Source of the DNA: Streptococcus sp. A12
Lineage (GTDB): Bacteria > Bacillota > Bacilli > Lactobacillales > Streptococcaceae
Length of the DNA stretch: 61,562 nt
Assembly (NCBI RefSeq): GCF_905372335.1
Contig: NZ_CAJPOU010000002.1
Location: 1 to 61,562, forward strand
Reading direction: 5' to 3'
Shown: positions 55,720-61,562 of the stretch, one piece after another
Layout of the letters: each line of letters begins with the position of its first letter
Position numbering within the stretch: position 1 is the stretch's first letter
Made by a program: the position numbers and the translations under genes
The notes under the pieces: model-generated
Database searches by the model: none
What the model was told of the DNA's origin: nothing
Seen by the model: the letters and a program-made list of their open reading frames with translations, nothing else

Positions 55720-58104
55720 ATGTCATCATTCCGTAAACAGGCTGCCCTATTCAGCCTTGCTGCTGCTTTTTTGGCAACGACGACTGCCCAGGCAGATGAA
55801 GCGACAAGCTCAAGCACAACCGACTCGTCAGCAACTGCTGTCACAGAGGCTGCAACTCCTGCCTCTCCTGCGACTAGCGCTGAAGCAACAGCTAGCAATA
55901 CAACTCCAACAGCTAGCGGAGAAGCCACCGCTACAGCAACCGAAGCGACTCCAGCTGCACCTCAAAATAGCGCCAGTGATGCAAAAGCGAACACTCCAGT
56001 TGAGGGGCAAGAAGTCGACGTCCGCATCCTTGCGACAACGGACCTTCATACCAACTTGGTCAACTATGACTACTACCAAGACAAACCAGCACAAAACGTT
56101 GGTCTGGCAAAAACAGCTGTCTTGATCGAAGATGCGAAAAAAGAAAACAGCAACGTCCTCCTCGTTGATAACGGAGATACTATCCAAGGAACTCCTCTTG
56201 GTACCTACAAAGCCATCGTCAATCCCATCAAAGATGGTGAGCAACATCCGATGTATACAGCTCTTCAAAAATTGGGCTTTGATGCAGGAACCCTTGGAAA
56301 CCACGAATTCAACTATGGACTAGACTACCTCAAAAAGGTCATCGCAACTGCTGGTATGCCAATCGTCAATGCCAACGTTGTAGATGCAAATACTGGCGCT
56401 TTTGTCTATGATCCCTACAAGATCATCAAAAAGACCTATACCGACAAAAACGGTCGTCCAGTCGATGTCAATATCGGGGTAACAGGCATCGTTCCTCCAC
56501 AAATCCTCAGCTGGGACAAGGCTAATCTCGAAGGCAAGGTCAAAGTCAATGACTCCGTTGAAGCCATCCAAGCTATCATTCCACAAATGCGCAAAGCCGG
56601 AGCTGATGTCGTCCTCGTTCTTTCTCACTCTGGTATCGGAGATGACAAGTACGAAAAAGGTGAAGAAAACGAAGGCTACCAAATCGCTAGCCTCCCAGGT
56701 GTTGACGCTGTCGTAACAGGTCACTCACACGCAGAATTCCCAAGTGGAAATGGAACTGGCTTCTACGAAAAATATGCTGGCGTTGACGGGGTAAACGGTA
56801 AAATCAACGGTACACCGGTTACCATGGCAGGAAAATACGGAGACCACCTCGGAGTTATCGATCTCAACCTTCGCTACACAGACGGTAAATGGTCTGTTGT
56901 TGGAAGCAAGGCTGCCATCCGCAAGATTGACACCAAATCACAAGCAGCCGACGAGCGCATTACAGCGATCGCGAAGGAATCCCACGAAGGAACAGTCAAA
57001 TATGTCCGCCAACAAGTCGGAACTACTTCTGCTCCAATCACCAGCTACTTTGCCCTTGTGAAGGATGATCCATCTGTCCAAATCGTAAACAACGCTCAAA
57101 TTTGGTATGCTAAGAAGGAATTGGCAGGAACTCCGGAAGTTAACCTTCCAATCCTCTCTGCTGCTGCGCCATTTAAGGCAGGTACCCGTGGAGATGCTAC
57201 TGCCTACACAGATATCCCAGCTGGCCCAATCGCCATCAAGAACGTCGCTGACCTTTATCTCTATGATAATGTTACTGCCATCCTCAAGGTGACTGGTGCG
57301 CAACTCAAGGAATGGTTGGAAATGTCTGCTGGACAATTCAACACGATCGACCCAACCAGTAAAGAGCCTCAACAGCTTGTCAACCCTAACTACCGGACCT
57401 ACAACTTTGACGTCATTGACGGGGTGACCTATGAGTTCGACGTGACCCAGCCAAATAAATACGACCGCGAAGGAAAAACAGTTAATCCAGACGCTAGCCG
57501 TGTACGCAACTTGAAATACCAAGGTAAGGAAGTCACTGCGGATCAAGAATTTATCGTTGTAACCAACAACTACCGGGCAAACGGAAAATTCCCAGGCGTT
57601 CGCGATGCTAGCCTGAACCAACTCCTTGGATTGGAAAACCGCCAAGCTATCATCAACTACATCTTGGAAGAAAAGAACATCAACCCAAGTGCAGATGGCA
57701 ACTGGCACTTTACAAGCAGTATCAAGGATGCAGATGTCCGCTTCTTAACTGCTGACAAAGCTAAAGATCTAGTTGGCAAAGACGGAGATATCGTCTATCT
57801 TGAACCATCCAATCAAGAAGGATTTGGAGAATTCCGCTTTGTTTATGTGGAACCTAAAACGACTCCAGCAGATCAAAACAATCCAGCTAACTTGGTACCT
57901 AACCAAACAAACCAAGCACAGGATGAAATCATCACCCTTGCCCATAACCAACAAAGCATCACACTGCCTGCACCTACTAAATCTGTAGTCAAAGCAGAAA
58001 GCCTGCCAGAAACTGGCCAACGAGCTTCTATCATGGCCCTTGTCGGATTGGTGATGACTGGACTCGGTTTCCTTCTCCCATCTCGTAAGAAAGAACACAA
58101 GTAA
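55720..58104 (+). CDS. cpdB: Wall-anchored 2',3'-cyclic nucleotide phosphodiesterase / 3'-nucleotidase
   Basis: Surface enzyme of the UshA/CpdB superfamily that degrades extracellular cyclic (di)nucleotides and nucleotides. It has 794 residues. A signal peptide (ALFSLAAAFLATTTAQA) is followed by a Thr/Ala/Ser-rich low-complexity linker (about 28-96). The metallophosphatase domain starts VRILATTDLHTNLVNYDYYQ (Asp/His metal ligands), with LLVDNGDTIQGTPLG, TLGNHEFNYGLDYL (GNHE) and VTGHSHAEFPSGNG. The C-terminal nucleotide-specificity domain contains NLYLYDN-like NVADLYLYDN and a substrate-stacking aromatic pair. A LPETGQ sortase motif, hydrophobic span and SRKKEHK tail finish it. The DYYQDKPA segment favours CpdB over 5'-nucleotidases. 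It is also comparable to S. suis SntA. Confidence 0.9.
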   Translation: MSSFRKQAALFSLAAAFLATTTAQADEATSSSTTDSSATAVTEAATPASPATSAEATASNTTPTASGEATATATEATPAAPQNSASDAKANTPVEGQEVDVRILATTDLHTNLVNYDYYQDKPAQNVGLAKTAVLIEDAKKENSNVLLVDNGDTIQGTPLGTYKAIVNPIKDGEQHPMYTALQKLGFDAGTLGNHEFNYGLDYLKKVIATAGMPIVNANVVDANTGAFVYDPYKIIKKTYTDKNGRPVDVNIGVTGIVPPQILSWDKANLEGKVKVNDSVEAIQAIIPQMRKAGADVVLVLSHSGIGDDKYEKGEENEGYQIASLPGVDAVVTGHSHAEFPSGNGTGFYEKYAGVDGVNGKINGTPVTMAGKYGDHLGVIDLNLRYTDGKWSVVGSKAAIRKIDTKSQAADERITAIAKESHEGTVKYVRQQVGTTSAPITSYFALVKDDPSVQIVNNAQIWYAKKELAGTPEVNLPILSAAAPFKAGTRGDATAYTDIPAGPIAIKNVADLYLYDNVTAILKVTGAQLKEWLEMSAGQFNTIDPTSKEPQQLVNPNYRTYNFDVIDGVTYEFDVTQPNKYDREGKTVNPDASRVRNLKYQGKEVTADQEFIVVTNNYRANGKFPGVRDASLNQLLGLENRQAIINYILEEKNINPSADGNWHFTSSIKDADVRFLTADKAKDLVGKDGDIVYLEPSNQEGFGEFRFVYVEPKTTPADQNNPANLVPNQTNQAQDEIITLAHNQQSITLPAPTKSVVKAESLPETGQRASIMALVGLVMTGLGFLLPSRKKEHK

Positions 58105-58126
58105 TTCTTTCCTATTCTAAAAAATT

Positions 58127-58156
58127 AACGCGTGAAGATTACCTTCACGCGTTTTT
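58127..58156. terminator. Terminator shared by cpdB and rsmE
   Basis: AACGCGTGAAG and CTTCACGCGTT form an 11-bp perfect stem with a 5-nt loop and T-runs. It overlaps the last codons and the TGA of rsmE. Confidence 0.85.
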
Positions 58157-58894
58157 CATTAATTCTGTGACAACACTCACTGCGCTAAGAGCGTAGAGTG
58201 GGGCTGTTTCTGCTCGAAGAATACGAGGGCCAAGTCCTGCAAGGATTGCTCCTTTAACTTCAAAAGACTCAATTTCCGCAGGTGAAAGACCACCTTCCGG
58301 TCCAAAGATAAAGAGTAGTTTACTTCCAGCTTCCAATCCTGTCAGCGACTGAATCAGAGCGGCTGCCTCACCTTCTTTGGCAGACTCTTCATAAGCCACC
58401 ACAATCCGGTCAAACTGGTCCAGTTGTGCTAGAAAGTCTGCCTTTTTCTCAAAAAGGATAATACTTGGAACGAAGTTACGCTTGCTTTGCTCTGCTGCTC
58501 CAAGGGCGATTTTTTCTAGTTTCTCGACCTTTTTGCCCAATTTTTTGCCATCCCATTTGGCGACCGACCAATCGGCAGGGAAGGCCCAAATCTGGCTGGC
58601 ACCGAGTTCGGTTACTTTTTGAGTGATGAACTCGAGCTTGTCTCCCTTGGGAAAACCTGATGCAATGGCCACGTGGATTGGCAGTTCTACTTTGTCAGTC
58701 AATTCCTCGATTATCTCCAACTGACGCGCCTCTACATTGACCACGCGTGCCAAACGTTTGATCCCATCATCAAAGACTAGAGTAACTTCGTCATCCTCCT
58801 TCAGGCGCATGACCTGAAACATGTGCTTGCTGGTCTCCTTGTCCTCGATAGTGACAGGTGAGGTCGCAAGGCCTTTTACAAAATACTGCTGCAT
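58145..58894 (-). CDS. rsmE: 16S rRNA (uracil-1498 N3)-methyltransferase
   Basis: SPOUT-class methyltransferase modifying U1498 of 16S rRNA, 249 residues. N-terminal PUA-like domain (MQQYFVKGLATSPVTIEDKE, HMFQVMRLKEDDEVTLVFDD). The C-terminal knotted domain has SGFPKGDKLEFITQKVTELG near residue 82 and the SAM-binding LLFIFGPEGGLSPAEIESFE. It ends GPRILRAETAPLYALSAVSV. The start at 58894 follows GGAGG with 5-nt spacing and is preferred over the in-frame TTG upstream. It begins 1 nt after prmA ends. Confidence 0.95.
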   Translation of the reverse strand: MQQYFVKGLATSPVTIEDKETSKHMFQVMRLKEDDEVTLVFDDGIKRLARVVNVEARQLEIIEELTDKVELPIHVAIASGFPKGDKLEFITQKVTELGASQIWAFPADWSVAKWDGKKLGKKVEKLEKIALGAAEQSKRNFVPSIILFEKKADFLAQLDQFDRIVVAYEESAKEGEAAALIQSLTGLEAGSKLLFIFGPEGGLSPAEIESFEVKGAILAGLGPRILRAETAPLYALSAVSVVTELMKNA

Positions 58895-58895
58895 G

Positions 58896-59846
58896 CTAGC
58901 CTCCAATCACACCGGAGACATCCTTGGTCTTCTTGAAGACGCAGGCATTCCATTCCCCTTGGATCATGTGGATTTCAAGGAAAAATCCAGCTGACTCAGC
59001 CGACTCACGCACCATGTCCCACTTGTCCTTGATAATGCCACTCATGATGAGATAACCTTCGTCCTTGACCAAACGATACGCATCATCCGTCAGGTGGATC
59101 AGGATATCCGCCAAGATGTTAGCCACGATGACATCTGCCTCAATCTCCACGCCCTTGAGCAAATCGCCTGGGGCTACATGAATGTTTTCCATGCCAAGAT
59201 TGAGCTCAATATTTTCCTGAGCGACGCGAACCGCCACATCATCCAAGTCATAGGCGAAGATTTCCTTGGCACCTAGAAGGGAGCTAGCAATAGAAAGAAC
59301 ACCTGAACCAGTTCCTACATCCAGCACCGTTTCCCCACCACGAAGGACCTGCTCTAAGGCAAAGAGGCTCATCTTGGTCGTCGGGTGAGTTCCTGTTCCA
59401 AAGGCCATACCAGGATCCAGCTTGATAATCTTTTCTCCAGCAGTCGCCTCGTAGTCTGTCCATGACGGCACGATGGTCAAGTCATGGGTGATACGAGCTG
59501 GTTCATAGTATTTCTTCCAGTTGTCGGCCCAGTCTTCCTCAGCCAAGGCGGTCGTGCCAATCTTGACTTCGCCCAGATCCATAAAATCTGTCAATTCTGC
59601 AAGACGCACCTGCAAATCCGCTTCAATCGCTGCTACATCAACCGTTTCCGGGTAGTAGGCCGTTACCTCGATTTCTTCCTGTTGCTCGACATCAGGAAAA
59701 ATCTCACCGAAGCGATCGACATTTCCCACATAGTCCATGCTATCTTCAATTGCAACCCCTTGGGCACCTAACTCGATTAAGAGATTAGAGACTAGCTCCT
59801 CCCCCTCACGCTTTACTGTAACCTTTAACTCTTGCCATGTTTCCAT
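58896..59846 (-). CDS. prmA: Ribosomal protein L11 methyltransferase
   Basis: Trimethylates ribosomal protein L11 using SAM, 316 residues (METWQELKVTVKREGEELVS). The N-terminal L11-recognition domain is followed by a Rossmann methyltransferase with LDPGMAFGTGTHPTTKMSLF near residue 168, SAM motif VLDVGTGSGVLSIASSLLGA and VIVANILADILIHL (NPPF-like catalytic NIL). The first of two adjacent ATG (59849/59846) is not preceded by a clear ribosome binding site; 59846 gives the usual family length. It heads an rsmE-coupled pair. Confidence 0.95.
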   Translation of the reverse strand: METWQELKVTVKREGEELVSNLLIELGAQGVAIEDSMDYVGNVDRFGEIFPDVEQQEEIEVTAYYPETVDVAAIEADLQVRLAELTDFMDLGEVKIGTTALAEEDWADNWKKYYEPARITHDLTIVPSWTDYEATAGEKIIKLDPGMAFGTGTHPTTKMSLFALEQVLRGGETVLDVGTGSGVLSIASSLLGAKEIFAYDLDDVAVRVAQENIELNLGMENIHVAPGDLLKGVEIEADVIVANILADILIHLTDDAYRLVKDEGYLIMSGIIKDKWDMVRESAESAGFFLEIHMIQGEWNACVFKKTKDVSGVIGG

Positions 59847-59983
59847 CATTAAGATACCAAGCCCGAAGAACACAAAGCCAAAATAGAAAACTCTCTGAAG
59901 ATACTTGTGTCTAAGAGAAGTTTATCTTTTTGGCACAGTGTTTAGGGCGGATTCAGTTTAGAAATTTAACTGAACCATCCTTT

Positions 59984-60457
59984 CTATTTCTCTATCAATT
60001 TTTTCATGTAGACCATATCCATGCCTTCTTTTTCAGGCTCGATATGGGTTTGTTGGTAGCCATTCTTCTCGTAAAAGGCGACCATGCCTGCATCCTGTAA
60101 TACCGTACACAAATCCCACTGTTTAATGGTTGGAAATTCCTCTTCTAGCAATCTTAGCCCCTCAGAACCATAACCTTTCCCTTGATACTGGGGCAAAATC
60201 GCTGCCGTTCCCAACCAAGCTTTCGTTAACTCGTCATTGGTCTGAATTCGTAGAAAACCAATCTTCTCTTCGTTTTCTTTCACAAAGTAGTAATAGCTAT
60301 TGGGACGCTCGACTAGTTTCCATTTGATTCGCTCGCGATCTTCTAGATAGGGATCATATTCATCTTTGTATTTGACATAGACTGCCTTAAAACTGGCTCT
60401 TTGAATGGCAATAATGGTTTCTAAATCCTCTGCTCCTGCTTTCTCAAGTCTTATCAT
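59984..60457 (-). CDS. GNAT N-acetyltransferase
   Basis: A 157-residue acetyl-CoA-dependent acetyltransferase. The acetyl-CoA motif A is ILPQYQGKGYGSEGLRLLEE (Q/RxxGxG/A) near residue 90; the C-terminal VAFYEKNGYQQTHIEPEKEG motif is typical. The substrate is unknown. The start codon overlaps the NUDIX gene stop by 4 bp, so the two are coupled. It lies between prmA and the NUDIX gene on the same strand. Confidence 0.85.
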   Translation of the reverse strand: MIRLEKAGAEDLETIIAIQRASFKAVYVKYKDEYDPYLEDRERIKWKLVERPNSYYYFVKENEEKIGFLRIQTNDELTKAWLGTAAILPQYQGKGYGSEGLRLLEEEFPTIKQWDLCTVLQDAGMVAFYEKNGYQQTHIEPEKEGMDMVYMKKLIEK

Positions 60458-60888
60458 AAACTTTCCTCCACATAATCTCTCACTCGTTCTTGTAATTGGG
60501 GAACGACCCGATCTGACGCCAAAAACTCTTCAAGTCTCACTAACTTATAGCCCTGTCCCTCGTCTCCAAAGATGATACTTTCGAACTGTTCCTGCGTCAA
60601 CTTCCCAACTAAAAAGACAGATTTCTTGTTCTCGTCTAGCATACTGGGGTAGAGTCGAGACCAGACTATGTCATCTTTGGACAGTTGGATATTTAATTCT
60701 TCATAGACTTCACGCGCCACACACTCAAAGGGGGTCTCATCCTCTTCACGACCACCGCCCGGTAACTCCCACAGATTAGGCCAGGGAATACCCTCCTTAT
60801 CATCGCGCAAGATGGTCAAAATTTGCCCCTCACAAATCAAGGCAATTTTACAACCCGTAAAATCTATTCTGCTATCCAATAATTCCAT
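60454..60888 (-). CDS. NUDIX hydrolase
   Basis: A 144-residue nucleoside-diphosphate-linked-moiety pyrophosphatase. The NUDIX box reads GGGREEDETPFECVAREVYE (near residue 44) followed by ELN, a good match to the GX5EX7REUXEEXGU consensus apart from the last Gly. WNLWELPGG-type entry (PWPNLWELPGGG) precedes it. The substrate is unknown; it might sanitise nucleotides. First of a coupled pair with the GNAT gene. Confidence 0.9.
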   Translation of the reverse strand: MELLDSRIDFTGCKIALICEGQILTILRDDKEGIPWPNLWELPGGGREEDETPFECVAREVYEELNIQLSKDDIVWSRLYPSMLDENKKSVFLVGKLTQEQFESIIFGDEGQGYKLVRLEEFLASDRVVPQLQERVRDYVEESL

Positions 60889-60946
60889 GATAATGGCTCT
60901 TTTCTAACATAACAACTGCGCTCTATGAAAATACGAGCTAGCTTTC

Positions 60947-61480
60947 TTAAATCACCTTTTGACACTCTGCATCCCAGTACGCCCGCCATCTTCCATGTTT
61001 TTTAGCAAAATAAACCGTAAACTCATCATTGACATAATCGGCAACATAGCGAAGATTAGGAGGATTTTCATCAAAACTTAATATCCAAGGATGGAAGTAA
61101 AAGGTTTTCTCCCACCTCTTCTGAGTATAGCCGAGATTCTTGGCAAACTGAGGGATAGGTTGTTGCAACTCGCTTTCCAAATGGGACTGAATGGCATTGT
61201 CAAAACTATTCAAACGAGCTAATAGTTGCTTAAACTGATCTTCCTCCTCAATTTTGAAATCACCTATGAACTCAAATTCTGCAAAGTCTATAGAAAATTC
61301 AAATAATGTGATTTTACCATCCTCAACATAGTGCCCATCTTCATCAACACAACAATGAGTTCCTGACTTCAATACTCGCTCAAAATCTAAATCCGCAAAG
61401 CGATTGCGGGGAAGGATCGACTCACACTCTTGAGATTTTTGGGATTTTTTACTAAATAACCGCTTAAATTTCTGAAGCAT
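60947..61480 (-). CDS. Unrecognised 177-residue protein
   Basis: No family recognised. The protein starts MLQKFKRLFSKKSQKSQECE (basic) and has an acidic middle (DFAEFEFIGDFKIEEEDQFK). An aromatic C-terminal half follows (WEKTFYFHPWILSFDENPPN, YVNDEFTVYFAKKHGRWRAYWD). There is no signal peptide or membrane segment. AAGGGAG precedes the ATG. It sits 58 nt upstream of the NUDIX gene on the same strand and could be co-transcribed. Confidence 0.65.
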   Translation of the reverse strand: MLQKFKRLFSKKSQKSQECESILPRNRFADLDFERVLKSGTHCCVDEDGHYVEDGKITLFEFSIDFAEFEFIGDFKIEEEDQFKQLLARLNSFDNAIQSHLESELQQPIPQFAKNLGYTQKRWEKTFYFHPWILSFDENPPNLRYVADYVNDEFTVYFAKKHGRWRAYWDAECQKVI

Positions 61481-61503
61481 CGGACAGCTCCCTTTCCTAT
61501 TTC

Positions 61504-61562
61504 TCAGCTCACCTGAGTCTCTTCTTCCTGTATGGCTTGTTCCAACTCATCTAACCACTGCT
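61504..61562 (-). CDS. C-terminal fragment of a gene entering from the right
   Basis: On the minus strand the last 19 sense codons read QWLDELEQAIQEEETQVS and stop (TGA at 61504-61506). The acidic helical tail is compatible with several short streptococcal proteins; DUF3013 was considered from memory of gene order but cannot be supported. It ends 24 nt before the next gene, suggesting one transcription unit. Confidence 0.4.
   Translation of the reverse strand, partial: QWLDELEQAIQEEETQVS

Overview
The window is a streptococcal chromosome segment of the oral/viridans type. The FimA/ScaA/PsaA-family lipoprotein and its pepO - ATPase - permease - lipoprotein - tpx order resemble, from memory, the fimCBA locus of Streptococcus parasanguinis more than scaCBA of S. 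gordonii. That is a recollection and was not searched. Other streptococcal markers are PolC, ClpL, a two-domain StrH with YSIRK-type signal and LPxTG anchor, a DUF3114 protein, competence (SigX) promoter logic and BOX-like intergenic repeats. Most genes lie on the minus strand.

Layout. 1-6.7 kb: 5' end of fba, tRNA-Leu, a B3/4-domain protein, rpoE, tig, and a truA-pdxK-ECF S component-TIGR01440 operon (vitamin B6 salvage with tRNA pseudouridylation). 6.8-10.4 kb: CcpA-controlled strH. 10.5-13.7 kb: BOX-like tandem repeats, pepS, and a small accessory patch (small membrane protein, Imm26-like protein, RelB/YafQ toxin-antitoxin). 13.8-28 kb: polC, a lipoprotein, a frameshifted membrane protein, the proS-rseP-cdsA-uppS envelope/translation operon, yajC, a small HTH-like protein, and clpL with a long leader. 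28-38 kb: a frameshifted HAD phosphatase, an LLM oxidoreductase, glmS with NagR-like operators, an ABC transporter whose ATPase has an in-frame TGA, a TPR-type XRE regulator, a GH1 glycosidase and a C26 amidotransferase. 38.0-38.7 kb: a two-peptide bacteriocin with putative immunity gene behind a perfect SigX cin-box. 38.7-45 kb: leuS, an AliB-type oligopeptide-binding lipoprotein, and a CPBP protease with two unusual double-glycine peptides. 45-52.3 kb: pepO, the Mn2+ ABC transporter operon with a DtxR-type operator on its promoter, tpx, a DUF3114 gene and the DtxR-family regulator itself. 52.5-61.5 kb: dtd, rel, the wall-anchored nucleotidase cpdB, rsmE, prmA, GNAT, NUDIX, an unrecognised protein and a fragment at the edge.

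The parts connect in several ways. Amino-sugar release (StrH), glmS control and CcpA sites form a carbohydrate layer. Peptide uptake (AliB) sits with PepS/PepO proteolysis. Bacteriocin production is tied to competence, and the metal regulator lies a few kb from its target operon.

The strongest unexplained structure is a ~139 bp intergenic element present in two full copies (34352-34491 and 52323-52460) plus a remnant. It has matching terminal inverted repeats and internal hairpins that differ by compensatory base-pair changes, so it looks like a mobile structured-RNA element. Three genes are interrupted between about 19 and 34 kb (18980, 28178, 33200). These may be real decay or sequencing errors.
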